Part shown: positions 48,074 through 55,964 of the stretch, piece after piece
How the letters are laid out: each line of letters opens with the position of its first letter
How positions within the stretch are numbered: the first letter of the stretch is position 1
NCBI RefSeq assembly: GCF_025655475.1
Contig: NZ_JAHTIK010000001.1
Coordinates: forward strand, 405,023-469,022
Direction of reading: 5' to 3'
Length of the DNA stretch: 64,000 nucleotides
Origin: Kitasatospora sp. DSM 101779
GTDB taxonomy: Bacteria > Actinomycetota > Actinomycetes > Streptomycetales > Streptomycetaceae
Made by a program: the position numbers and the translations under genes
Notes under the pieces: generated by a model
The model's input: the letters and a program-made list of their open reading frames with translations, nothing else
What the model was told of the DNA's origin: nothing
Database searches by the model: none

Positions 48074-48103
48074 CGGGCCGTTCGGACACTCCGGCGGGCG
48101 GGA

Positions 48104-48394
48104 TCACCCGGGCCAGTCGGCGGGCGAGGCCTCCTGGTCGTTCCCCCGCACCCACACGATCGAGACGCCGAGCACCGTCCGCATCACCGCGAACCCGCCC
48201 TCCCACCCGCCGGGGAGGCGCAGCCGGCCCCGCCGGATCGCACCGCTCGCCAGCCGGGCGTCGCCCGCCTGGAGGGTGCCCGTCCAGCTCGGCAGACCGA
48301 TGGGCGGAACGCTCCCGGTCAGCTCGGCCTCGACCGGGATCTCCCGGCCGTCGGCGAGCAGCAGCGCGGGGCCCCGGTACACCGGCGAACTCAT
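48104..48394 (-). CDS. Small DUF4873-like protein
   Basis: A 96-residue beta-rich protein: PVYRGPALLLADGREIPVEA, then ELTGSVPPIGLPSWTGTLQA and LRLPGGWEGGFAVMRTVLGV. The opening YxGPAxLLxDGREIPVxA resembles the DUF4873 domain, which also occurs fused to monooxygenases. No catalytic residue stands out. The ATG at 48394 is the first in phase. Convergent with the transglycosylase gene. Confidence 0.65.
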   Translation of the reverse strand: MSSPVYRGPALLLADGREIPVEAELTGSVPPIGLPSWTGTLQAGDARLASGAIRRGRLRLPGGWEGGFAVMRTVLGVSIVWVRGNDQEASPADWPG

Positions 48395-48515
48395 GCCACC
48401 GACTCTGCGCGCGCCGTCCGGCGGGTGCAAATCCGGTGGAGCCCGGCCGCCGCGGCGTCCGGCCCGCCGGAAAACCGTGTGACCGCCGCCTGTCCGGGTC
48501 GCCAGAATCCGGCGC

Positions 48516-49031
48516 ATGGCTTTGACGCAGCTCCTGGCGAGGGTGAGCCCCGCCGATCTCGACCGGTGCCGCCGCACCGCGGCCGACTCCCCCGACGGCA
48601 ACCCCGGGTGGGACCCGCCGGCCGGCGACCGGATCGACCTGAACTGGGCGCTCTGGGGTCTGCTGCGCCACCTCCGCCGGGTGGAGGCCGCGTCGGACGT
48701 CGTCGCCGTGCTCGACCGCAGCATCGACGGCGACAATGCGGCCGCCGTCGTCTTCCTCGACCACCTCGAGGTCTACGACCGCATCGGCGACCCGCCGACC
48801 CTGCTGGCCCCGGACGCCGTGGCCGAGGTCGCCCGGGAGCTCGACACGATCGACACCGCCGCACTGCTCGCCCTGCTGCCGCGGGACCCCGTCCAGGCCG
48901 CGGAGTCCTGCGGCTTCGGCAGGTTCCACGGCGCCCTCACCGCCTACCTGGCGCACCACGTGGACACGCTCCGCGCCTTCTACCGCGATGCGGCCACCCG
49001 CGGACTCGCCGTGGTGACCTGGGTCGACTGA
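48516..49031 (+). CDS. DUF1877 family protein
   Basis: A 171-residue protein with the DUF1877 pattern: LARVSPADLDRCRRTAADSP, the near-invariant DLNWALWGLLRHLRR (corresponding to LDKxWxxLHxLL), PPTLLAPDAVAEVARELDTI and a YLAHHVDTLRAFYRDAATRG close. The function of the family is unknown; it is scattered near polymorphic toxin immunity genes and stand-alone. The ATG at 48516 is close to the domain start. Confidence 0.85.
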   Translation: MALTQLLARVSPADLDRCRRTAADSPDGNPGWDPPAGDRIDLNWALWGLLRHLRRVEAASDVVAVLDRSIDGDNAAAVVFLDHLEVYDRIGDPPTLLAPDAVAEVARELDTIDTAALLALLPRDPVQAAESCGFGRFHGALTAYLAHHVDTLRAFYRDAATRGLAVVTWVD

Positions 49032-49047
49032 GCAGCGGCGCGTCCGG

Positions 49048-49215
49048 TCAGGTCACCAGTGCTGCGCGCAGGGCCGCGAACCGGTCGCGGAGTTCGGCGA
49101 CGTCGGTGGGACCGATGTCCGTCTGCAGGTGACAGACCTCGTCGCCCCCGTTGGGCGTCAGCCGCGCGAGCATCTCGTCGGCGAACTCCGCGACCTCCTC
49201 CGCGCTGAGGTACAC
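49048..49215 (-). CDS. Small acidic hypothetical protein
   Basis: A 55-residue protein, YLSAEEVAEFADEMLARLTP followed by VCHLQTDIGPTDVAELRDRF. It is helical, acidic and shows normal codon pattern up to the stop. I chose GTG 49215; the open frame extends upstream without a better start. No family recognised. It lies just after the next minus-strand gene and could be co-transcribed with it. Confidence 0.45.
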   Translation of the reverse strand: MYLSAEEVAEFADEMLARLTPNGGDEVCHLQTDIGPTDVAELRDRFAALRAALVT

Positions 49216-49280
49216 GGTGGTGCCTGGTAGCGGTGCGCGGGGCCCTGAATCGACCGTTGAGCGCCCTTGAATGACGACTC

Positions 49281-49775
49281 CTAGGGGGCGCCCGCCGAGG
49301 TGAGGATGTGGTCGATCAGTGCGAGGGCCGGCGGGAGCTCCTGCGGCCACTGGTCGCGGGCGCATCCGGCCGCGCCGCGGACGACGGCGACGAGCGCGGC
49401 CACCGCGGTCAGCTCCTCGGCGGTCAGGCGGCCGCCGCGGCGGTGGGCGATCAGCGATCCCTCGGGGCCCGCGTGCACGTCCAGCAGTCGGCCGAGCAGC
49501 GTCAGCCGGTCGGCGTCCAGTCCGGGCAGGACGGCCTCGAAACCCACCAGCACCACGGCCACGGCCTCGGCGAGGCCCCGCAGTGCGCTGCCCGCCTCGC
49601 TGTCGGGCCGGGTCGCGGTCAGACCGTGCAACCAGTCGACGGCGCGCAGCCCGCACCGCCGGGCCTCGGCGAGCACGTCGCGCTCGGCGTCGTCCCGGGC
49701 ACGCGGCGCAGGAACCGTCGGTACCGCGCCGAACCTGGTCGCGATGGGCGAACCGCCGCCGTCCACAGCTGTCAT
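49281..49775 (-). CDS. Hypothetical helical protein
   Basis: A 164-residue protein rich in Ala and Leu helices: ARRCGLRAVDWLHGLTATRP, SALRGLAEAVAVVLVGFEAV, RLTLLGRLLDVHAGPEGSLI and LTAEELTAVAALVAVVRGAA. There is no signal peptide, membrane segment or catalytic motif. I do not recognise a family. It is divergent from the MerR-family gene at 49863 with an 87-bp shared gap, so that regulator may control it. Confidence 0.6.
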   Translation of the reverse strand: MTAVDGGGSPIATRFGAVPTVPAPRARDDAERDVLAEARRCGLRAVDWLHGLTATRPDSEAGSALRGLAEAVAVVLVGFEAVLPGLDADRLTLLGRLLDVHAGPEGSLIAHRRGGRLTAEELTAVAALVAVVRGAAGCARDQWPQELPPALALIDHILTSAGAP

Positions 49776-49825
49776 GGCGGCCAGTCTGCCCGAATCGGCG
49801 CACGGCGGTTCCGGGCCAGGCCGGC

Positions 49826-49856
49826 TTGAGGTTCCCGCGGGGGAAGGTTCTAGGGT
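49826..49856 (+). promoter_or_regulatory. Promoter of the leaderless MerR gene
   Basis: TTGAGG (49826-49831) and TAGGGT (49851-49856) are separated by 19 bp, the long spacing characteristic of MerR-controlled promoters. The -10 hexamer lies six bases before the ATG, so transcription would begin at the start codon. Confidence 0.6.
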
Positions 49857-49862
49857 CGGGGC

Positions 49863-50714
49863 ATGGTGGACGGCCCGGAGTTGCTCACGGTCGGTCAGCT
49901 GGCCCGTCGGGCCGGCCTGACCGCCAAGGCCCTGCGTCACTACGACCGGGTGGGGCTGCTGGTGCCCGCGGTGGTGGATCCCGGCACGGGGTACCGCTAC
50001 TACGGCGTCGGGCAGGTCGCGCACGCGCGTCTCGTCCGGCTGCTCCGCTCCGTGGACGTGCCGCTGGAGCAGGTACGGCTGTGCCTGGCCGATCCGGACG
50101 ACGAGGCCGTCGCGGCCCGGGTGCTGGCCGATCACCGGCGCCGACTGCAGGCCCGTCTGGACCGCGTCCGGGGCGACCTCCACCGCATCGACCATCTCCT
50201 CCAGGACGGAGTCGCCCGAGCCATGACCGACACCGCGGCACAGCCCGCCGCCACCACTCCCGACGACGGCGAACGCCGCCTCGCCGTCGACCTGTTCAAC
50301 GGCGTGTGGCGGCTGCTGGAGAAGGAGGACCGCACCGTCGAGGAGGACGACCGGATGCTGCACATGGCGCACGCCTCCCGCCACCACTGGGGGCAGGTGG
50401 GGCAGCCGGTGAACCTCAGCCGCGGCGAGTGGCAGTGCTCGCGGGTCTACAGCGTGCTGGGCCGCTCGGAGCCGGCGATCCACCACGCCACCCGCAGCCT
50501 GCAGATCTGCCGGGAGCACGGCATCGGCGACTGGGACCTCGCCTTCGCGTACGAGGCGCTGGCCCGTGCCCACGCGGTGGCCGGGGACCTGGCGGGGGCC
50601 CGCACCTGGACGGAGCAGGCACTGGCCGCCGCCGAGGACATCGCCGAGGACGACGACCGCGAGCTGGTGCTCACCGATCTCGAGTCCGTGCCGCACCAGC
50701 CGCGCTTCTGGTGA
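49863..50714 (+). CDS. MerR family regulator with TPR-like C-terminal domain
   Basis: A 283-residue protein. Residues 7-76 are the MerR DNA-binding domain (TVGQLARRAGLTAKALRHYD, GLLVPAVVDPGTGYRYYGVG), followed by a linker helix (LADHRRRLQARLDRVRGDLH). From about residue 130 a different domain starts (RRLAVDLFNGVWRLLEKEDR), with helices WQCSRVYSVLGRSEPAIHHA and FAYEALARAHAVAGDLAGAR that look like tetratricopeptide units. This is longer than most MerR proteins and suggests protein or peptide sensing. The 19-bp promoter spacing suggests autoregulation. Confidence 0.85.
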   Translation: MVDGPELLTVGQLARRAGLTAKALRHYDRVGLLVPAVVDPGTGYRYYGVGQVAHARLVRLLRSVDVPLEQVRLCLADPDDEAVAARVLADHRRRLQARLDRVRGDLHRIDHLLQDGVARAMTDTAAQPAATTPDDGERRLAVDLFNGVWRLLEKEDRTVEEDDRMLHMAHASRHHWGQVGQPVNLSRGEWQCSRVYSVLGRSEPAIHHATRSLQICREHGIGDWDLAFAYEALARAHAVAGDLAGARTWTEQALAAAEDIAEDDDRELVLTDLESVPHQPRFW

Positions 50715-50853
50715 CCGCCGCACGGGCACGGCACGACGCGCGGGCGCGGCGGTAAATCGCTGGCCGGCCGGTGCGCCCGGGGATACGCTCCTGCGCGATG
50801 ACCACTCACTCCGTTCACAGAATGGGGGTCCCGTCCGCGCAAGGTGAGTGCTG

Positions 50854-52239
50854 ATGGGCACTTGGACCGCGGACGGGGATCCCCGTCTCTCCTTCTGGCT
50901 GCGCGTGCGCGAGTTCGCCGTGCCGCCCTCCGTGATCGCGGCCGCGACGGCCCGCCGCCTCGTCGGCGACTGGTCCGCGGCGTGCGCCGCCGCCGGCGTG
51001 GACGTCGACGTCAGTCCGCGTGCGCTGGCCCGGACGCACGGGCGCGAACTCGCGGCCCTGGTCCGTTCCGACCTGCGCCGCCTCGCTCCCGACCTGCTGC
51101 GGTGGCACTGGCCGCGGATCGCCCCGACCGGGCTGCTGCGCCCGGGTCTGACGGTGACCCTGGCCCGCTACGGCGGTGCCGGGCGCGACCGGGACGGCCC
51201 CGTGCACCTCGTCGCCCGGACGCCGCCGGCCTGGGCGGACGCCGGCCAGCGGATCGGGCTCGCCCTGTGGGACGCCTCCCGGCCCACGGCCGGCGCCGGC
51301 CTCCATCCGCACCCGCGTCCGCACCGGCGGTTCCGGCTCGACCTGCACCGCCACCTCTGGGACGCGCTGCGGGCCGACGAGCTCCGGATGCGGTGCGGGG
51401 CCGACGTGCTGCCCGGCGACGGAGCCGACGGCCTGCCACCGCCGGACACCGCCGGGCCCGGGTACCCCTGCGCCGTCGACCGCTGGGCGGCCGAGGCGGC
51501 GATCCTGCTGCGCGCCGAGGAACGGCCCGACGGCCCCGTCGAGGTACGCCTCGGGGCCCGGCGTCGGCTGTACCTCGACCCGGTTCCGGCCGGGGACGGC
51601 CCTCCGGCCGTGCACGTCACGGACGTGCCGCCGAGCCGGCCGGGCGTCCTGCTGCCGGTGCTGCCCGATGCCGCGACCTGGGCGCTGCCCGACCTGGACC
51701 TGCTCCGCGCCCGTCTGATCGAGCCCGGCCGGCTGCACCCGCTGGTCGCCGCGGCCCTGGCACCCGGCCTGCCAGCGGTCGGCCCCTCCGGTGCACAGGA
51801 TCCGGCCGGCCGGCCACGGGTCGTGGAGTGCCGGGGCGCCCGGCACCGGATCGGCCTGGTCGACGGGGTCCTGGTGCCGCTCGACCACGACCCGGAGGAG
51901 ATCCGCCGCGAGGAGCTGCTGGCCGCCCTGACCGGCACCCCGCTGCCCTGCCTGCAGGTCATCGACGAGGTGCACCGGCACCCGGAGGTCCTCGACGACG
52001 TCCGGGCACGCCTCGACCACGGTGACACGGCCGGCGCACTGGCCGTGGTCGAGGGCCTGTTGGGGCCCGAGGCGCTGCTGCGCGCCGGTGCGCTGCGGGA
52101 CGAACTCGCAGCGGCCGCCGACCGCCGGGTCACCCACGGCCTGTTCCGGGCGGGCCTCGCCGGAGCGGTGCCCGGCCCCCTCCTGCCCGTCCGGCGCGGC
52201 AGCAGCCGCGGGCACCCGCGGCACGGCCAGGGCCGCTGA
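50854..52239 (+). CDS. Hypothetical protein, first gene of the MoxR/VWA operon
   Basis: A 461-residue soluble protein I do not recognise. It opens DPRLSFWLRVREFAVPPSVI and has a conserved-looking core GPVHLVARTPPAWADAGQRI with GLALWDASRP, then an Arg/His-rich middle (HPHPRPHRRFRLDLHRHLWD) and a C-terminal half rich in short helices (HRIGLVDGVLVPLDHDPEEI). No Walker or protease motif is seen. It precedes the MoxR gene by 48 bp in the same direction, which makes it the likely third partner of a MoxR-VWA system. The start is ATG 50854 after AAGGTGAG; GTG 50848 is possible. Confidence 0.7.
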   Translation: MGTWTADGDPRLSFWLRVREFAVPPSVIAAATARRLVGDWSAACAAAGVDVDVSPRALARTHGRELAALVRSDLRRLAPDLLRWHWPRIAPTGLLRPGLTVTLARYGGAGRDRDGPVHLVARTPPAWADAGQRIGLALWDASRPTAGAGLHPHPRPHRRFRLDLHRHLWDALRADELRMRCGADVLPGDGADGLPPPDTAGPGYPCAVDRWAAEAAILLRAEERPDGPVEVRLGARRRLYLDPVPAGDGPPAVHVTDVPPSRPGVLLPVLPDAATWALPDLDLLRARLIEPGRLHPLVAAALAPGLPAVGPSGAQDPAGRPRVVECRGARHRIGLVDGVLVPLDHDPEEIRREELLAALTGTPLPCLQVIDEVHRHPEVLDDVRARLDHGDTAGALAVVEGLLGPEALLRAGALRDELAAAADRRVTHGLFRAGLAGAVPGPLLPVRRGSSRGHPRHGQGR

Positions 52240-52287
52240 CCCGCCGACCTCCCGTCCCGATCAACCGACCCCTTGAGGTGATCACCC

Positions 52288-53658
52288 ATGTCTGCCCACA
52301 CGTCCTTCGCCCCCACCGGCACCCCGACCGCACCCACCGACGCCCTGACCACCGACGCCCTGACCACCGACCACCTGACCACCACCGTCGGCCACCCGGC
52401 CGTTCCCACCGACCTGACCGCCACCGTCGCCGACCCTGCGGAGCGCTCGCGGCTGGACGTCGCCGGCGAGCTGCTCGCACTGCTCGGCGAGACCACCACC
52501 GAGCCTCGCCCTGACGCCCAACTGGAGGCGCTGACCCTGGCCGTGGCCGCCGACCTGCCCGCCCTGCTGTGGGGCGAGCCGGGGATCGGCAAGACCGCGG
52601 CGCTGACCCAGCTCGCGGCCGCGCTCGGCCTCCCACTGACCACCGTGATCGCCAGCGTGCACGAGCCGTCGGACTTCTCCGGGCTGCCGGTGGTGGGCGA
52701 CGACCCGGCCGAGCACGGCGTGCCGATGGCCCCGCCGGACTGGGCGGTGCGGCTGGTACGGGCCGGCCGCGGCCTGCTGTTCCTGGACGAGCTGTCGACC
52801 GCGCCGCCCGCCGTCCAGGCCGCGCTGCTCCGCCTGGTGCTGGAGCGTCGCATCGGTGCCCTGCAACTGCCGCCCGGGGTAAGGATCGTGGCGGCCGCCA
52901 ATCCGCGCTCGTCGGCGGCCGACGGCTGGGAGCTGAGCCCGCCGCTGGCGAACCGCTTCGTCCACCTGCACTGGACCCACGACCACGAGGTCGTGGTGCG
53001 CGGCCTCGGCGGTGTCTGGCCGCGCGCCACCCTGCCCCGGCTCGACCCCGGGCGGCTGCCCGAGGCGGTCGACCTCGCCCGCCGCGCCGTGTGCGGGCTG
53101 CTCTCCGCCCGCCCGGCGCTGGTGCACAGGCTGCCCGGCAACGAGACCCGCCGCGGGGGCGCCTGGCCGTCGCCGCGGAGCTGGGACATGACGCTGCGTC
53201 TGCTGGCCTTCGCCACGGCGGCCGGTTCCTCACGCGAGGTGCTCTCCCTGCTCGTCCGGGGCGCCGTCGGCGACGGCCCCGGCCTGGAGCTGCTGGCGGC
53301 CCTGGACCGGATGGACCTGCCGGACCCGGAGTCGCTGCTCGCCGATCCCGCGGCGGCCGTGCTGCCCGAGCGGGGCGACCTGCGGCAGGCCGCGCTCGAC
53401 GCCGTGGTGGACGCCGTCCGCCGACGGCCCGAGCGGGCCCGCTGGGACGCGGCCTGGGCCCTGCTGGTCCGCGCCCTGGAGACCGGTGCGCCGGACCTGG
53501 TGGTCGTCCCCGCGACCACCCTCGCCTCGCTGCGCCGGGAGGACTGGGACGTGCCCGCCTCGATCGACCGGCTCGCCGGCGCGGTCTCGCTCTCCCGCCG
53601 CGCCGACCGGGCGGCGGCCCGGGCCGCCGGGCGCCCGGCACCGGAGGTCCGCCGATGA
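52288..53658 (+). CDS. MoxR-like AAA+ ATPase
   Basis: A 456-residue AAA+ ATPase. Walker A is GEPGIGKT (96-103), Walker B LLFLDE (164-169), sensor 1 AANPRS (204-209), and LANRF (about 220-224) supplies the arginine finger region, all typical of MoxR chaperone-like ATPases that remodel complexes with VWA proteins. The first 60 residues are unusual, low-complexity Thr/Asp/Ala with a TDALT-TDALT-TDHLT repeat. A C-terminal extension (residues 290-456) is helical. It overlaps the downstream VWA gene by ATGA. Confidence 0.92.
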   Translation: MSAHTSFAPTGTPTAPTDALTTDALTTDHLTTTVGHPAVPTDLTATVADPAERSRLDVAGELLALLGETTTEPRPDAQLEALTLAVAADLPALLWGEPGIGKTAALTQLAAALGLPLTTVIASVHEPSDFSGLPVVGDDPAEHGVPMAPPDWAVRLVRAGRGLLFLDELSTAPPAVQAALLRLVLERRIGALQLPPGVRIVAAANPRSSAADGWELSPPLANRFVHLHWTHDHEVVVRGLGGVWPRATLPRLDPGRLPEAVDLARRAVCGLLSARPALVHRLPGNETRRGGAWPSPRSWDMTLRLLAFATAAGSSREVLSLLVRGAVGDGPGLELLAALDRMDLPDPESLLADPAAAVLPERGDLRQAALDAVVDAVRRRPERARWDAAWALLVRALETGAPDLVVVPATTLASLRREDWDVPASIDRLAGAVSLSRRADRAAARAAGRPAPEVRR

Positions 53659-54896
53659 CGTCGCGCGCAGCGGGGCGTCTGGACCTCGACAAGCTGTACG
53701 CCGCACGGCTGCAGGCCGCCCGGGCCCGGCCGTACCTGGCGACCGCGCTGTTCGCCCTGCACGCGGTGGAGTCGCGGCAGGTTCCGACGATGGCGGTCGA
53801 CCGGCACTGGCGGTGCTACGTCTCGCCGGCGTTCGTGCACCGGACGCCGGTGGAGGAGCTCGCCGCGGTGTGGGTGCACGAGGTGTCGCACCTGCTGCGC
53901 GACCACCACGGGCGCAGCGACCGCGTCGCGCGGGAGCGAGGCCTGTCCGGGCGGGCGGAGCGGCTGCGGATGAACATCGCGGCGGACTGCGAGGTCAACG
54001 ACGACGTGTTCGGCGACGGGCTCGTCCGGCCGGAGGGGGCCGTGCTGCCGGCGGCGCTGCGGCTGCCGGAGGGCGAGCTGATGGAGGACTACCTGCGGCT
54101 GTTCGGGCTCGGGCCGTTGACGCAGGACCTGGCGTGGCTGGACTGCGGCAGCGGTGCGGACGGGCTGGAGCGGGCGTGGGACCTCGGGGCGGACGGGGCG
54201 AACGGCCTCGCGCCGCACGAGCAGGACGCGGTCCGGTTCCGGGTGGCGGAGGGCATCAGGGGCCGTCCGGGGAGTGCCCCGCGCGGGTGGCGGCGATGGG
54301 CGGAGGAGGCCTTCCATCCGCCGCAGCCCTGGCGGGAGTTGCTGGGTGCGGCGGTCCGCTCGGCGGCGTCCGGGCCGGGAGCGGGCGAGGACTACACGTA
54401 CGGCAGGCCGTCCCGGCGGTCGGCCTCGGTGCCGGGTGCGGTGCTGCCGAGCCTTCGGCGCAGGCCGCCGCGGGTCTGCGTGGTGGTCGACACGTCCGGG
54501 TCGGTGAGCGACGCCGAGTTGGGCAGTGCGCTGCTGGAGGTGGCCGCGATCGCCCGTGCGGTGGGCGGGCGGCGGGACCTGGTCGGTGTGGTGTCCTGCG
54601 ACGCGGCGGCCGGCGCGGTGGTGCCGCTCTGCCGGGAGGAGGGGCTCGGGCTGATCGGCGGTGGCGGCACCGATCTGCGGGCGGGCTTCGCGGCGGCCCT
54701 GCGGTCCCGGCCCCGGCCGGACGTGGTGGTGGTCCTGACCGACGGCCAGACGCGGTGGCCCCGGGAGCAGCCGTCCTGCCGCACGGTGATCGGCCTGTTC
54801 CGTCGCGAGAGCTCCCGGCGGTCCTGGGACGAGGACGATCCCGACCGGGTCCCGGACATGCCACCTCCCTGGGCCCGGGTGGTGACCGTTGGCTGA
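53655..54896 (+). CDS. VWA-like protein with zinc-protease-type N-terminal domain (DUF2201)
   Basis: A 413-residue protein. The N-terminal half (DUF2201 type) carries HEVSH (75-79), a zincin-like HExxH motif, within AVWVHEVSHLLRDHHGRSDR, and NIAADCEVNDDVF. The C-terminal half is a von Willebrand A fold with MIDAS DTSGSVS near residue 285 and later GGTDL and LTDGQTRW. Coupled to the MoxR gene (ATGA), it forms the classic MoxR-VWA pair. Whether the HEVSH site is a working protease is unknown. The operon ends at dispersed repeat copy D. Confidence 0.9.
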   Translation: MTSRAAGRLDLDKLYAARLQAARARPYLATALFALHAVESRQVPTMAVDRHWRCYVSPAFVHRTPVEELAAVWVHEVSHLLRDHHGRSDRVARERGLSGRAERLRMNIAADCEVNDDVFGDGLVRPEGAVLPAALRLPEGELMEDYLRLFGLGPLTQDLAWLDCGSGADGLERAWDLGADGANGLAPHEQDAVRFRVAEGIRGRPGSAPRGWRRWAEEAFHPPQPWRELLGAAVRSAASGPGAGEDYTYGRPSRRSASVPGAVLPSLRRRPPRVCVVVDTSGSVSDAELGSALLEVAAIARAVGGRRDLVGVVSCDAAAGAVVPLCREEGLGLIGGGGTDLRAGFAAALRSRPRPDVVVVLTDGQTRWPREQPSCRTVIGLFRRESSRRSWDEDDPDRVPDMPPPWARVVTVG

Positions 54897-54900
54897 AGCG

Positions 54901-55007
54901 TGTCTTCAAAGGCACACGGGTACCTTGAAGGGGCGCGTGGGGGCACCTTCGGCCGGGAGCTGCCCCCGACGCCCCTGAATCAACCACCCGACTGCCCGTT
55001 GAGTACC
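54901..55007 (+). repeat. Dispersed intergenic repeat, copy D (degenerate right end)
   Basis: It begins TGTCTTCAAAGG five bases after the VWA stop codon, contains GGGGCGCGTGGGGGCACC, a GGGGGCA...TGCCCCC stem and the core CTGAATCAACCACCCGACTG. The right end (GTTGAGTACC) has lost the exact TGAAGACA. The stem may terminate the MoxR/VWA operon. Confidence 0.7.
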
Positions 55008-55047
55008 TGCCCTGGTCCCCGTGAGAGTTTGCCGGGTTGGCGGTGCG

Positions 55048-55419
55048 TCAGGGCAGCAGGGACACCTGGTAGTGGGCGATGGACCAGCCGTCGGGTGTCC
55101 GGCGGAGCAGGACACCGAGGTTGACGCTCACGGTCGGGCGGTCGGTGAAGGCGAAGTCCACGGCGAGCCAGCCGAGGAGGAGTCCGTCGGCGGGGCGGCG
55201 GGTCTCCAGGATCCGGTACTGGGCCGTCATCCCGAGCGGCTGCGCCCGGTAGTAGTCGGCGATGCCGGTGCGGCCGACGGTGTAGGGGTGCAGGCCCTGG
55301 AAGATCGCGTCCTCGGTGAAGCAGGCGGCGACCTGCGTGGGTTCGTGGGCGTCGACGGCGGCCCGCCACCGGTCCAGGAGGGTGCGCAGATCCTGCTCGT
55401 CGCCGGGGCCGCCGTTCAC
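55048..55419 (-). CDS. SnoaL-like/SgcJ-type NTF2-fold protein
   Basis: A 123-residue NTF2-like protein: LRTLLDRWRAAVDAHEPTQV, ACFTEDAIFQGLHPYTVGRT, GIADYYRAQPLGMTAQYRIL and the final strands NLGVLLRRTPDGWSIAHYQV. This is the SgcJ/EcaC or SnoaL_3 type found in many secondary-metabolism and stress loci with unknown reactions. The GTG start at 55419 overlaps the upstream gene's stop (GTGA), so they are coupled. Confidence 0.85.
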   Translation of the reverse strand: MNGGPGDEQDLRTLLDRWRAAVDAHEPTQVAACFTEDAIFQGLHPYTVGRTGIADYYRAQPLGMTAQYRILETRRPADGLLLGWLAVDFAFTDRPTVSVNLGVLLRRTPDGWSIAHYQVSLLP

Positions 55420-55718
55420 CGGGCGGCCCCGGGGCCCGGGTCGTTGGGGTGCGGGGTCAGCGGGGTGACGGTGTCGTGGCGCCAGGCCCGCAGCGGCATG
55501 GAGGCGAGCAGGTGCTCCAGCCGTTCCGCGTCGGGTGCGTCGAACAGGCCCCAGCTGCGCCACTCCCCCGGTGCGAGCGGTGGTCGCCACAGCCGCACCA
55601 GGTGCCCCAGGGCGGCGAGCTCCCGGGCCCGGACGGCCTCCCGTGCGCGCATGTCGGCGACGGCCTCCTCGGTCGTGCCGTCGGGCACGGTGGTCACCAT
55701 GTCGACCAGGAACTCCAT
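55416..55718 (-). CDS. Muconolactone isomerase-like protein
   Basis: A 100-residue ferredoxin-like small protein: EFLVDMVTTVPDGTTEEAVA, RELAALGHLVRLWRPPLAPG, GLFDAPDAERLEHLLASMPL. This is the muconolactone delta-isomerase (MIase) pattern of beta-ketoadipate enzymes, although many stand-alone homologues are not catabolic. It heads a two-gene operon with the SnoaL-like protein. GAGAGGACAG precedes the ATG at 55718. Confidence 0.85.
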   Translation of the reverse strand: MEFLVDMVTTVPDGTTEEAVADMRAREAVRARELAALGHLVRLWRPPLAPGEWRSWGLFDAPDAERLEHLLASMPLRAWRHDTVTPLTPHPNDPGPGAAR

Positions 55719-55964
55719 CGCTGTCCTCTCCTCCGCCCGATGGGGAGTATCGCTGCCCGTACGTGCCGCGCCCGGCAGCGACACGCCACCTCGGGCCACG
55801 GCTGCGCCCGTGTCTCCGTGTCCGGGCCGTGGGCGAACCGTCCGCGTGCGGCCGTGCCCGGCGGGCCCGGATCCAAGCCGACCTGCCGACCTGCCGAAAG
55901 ACCGTTGCGGGATCGACCCGTCACCCCTTATCGTCACCCTGACATTATTGCTGAAGGGGGACCC

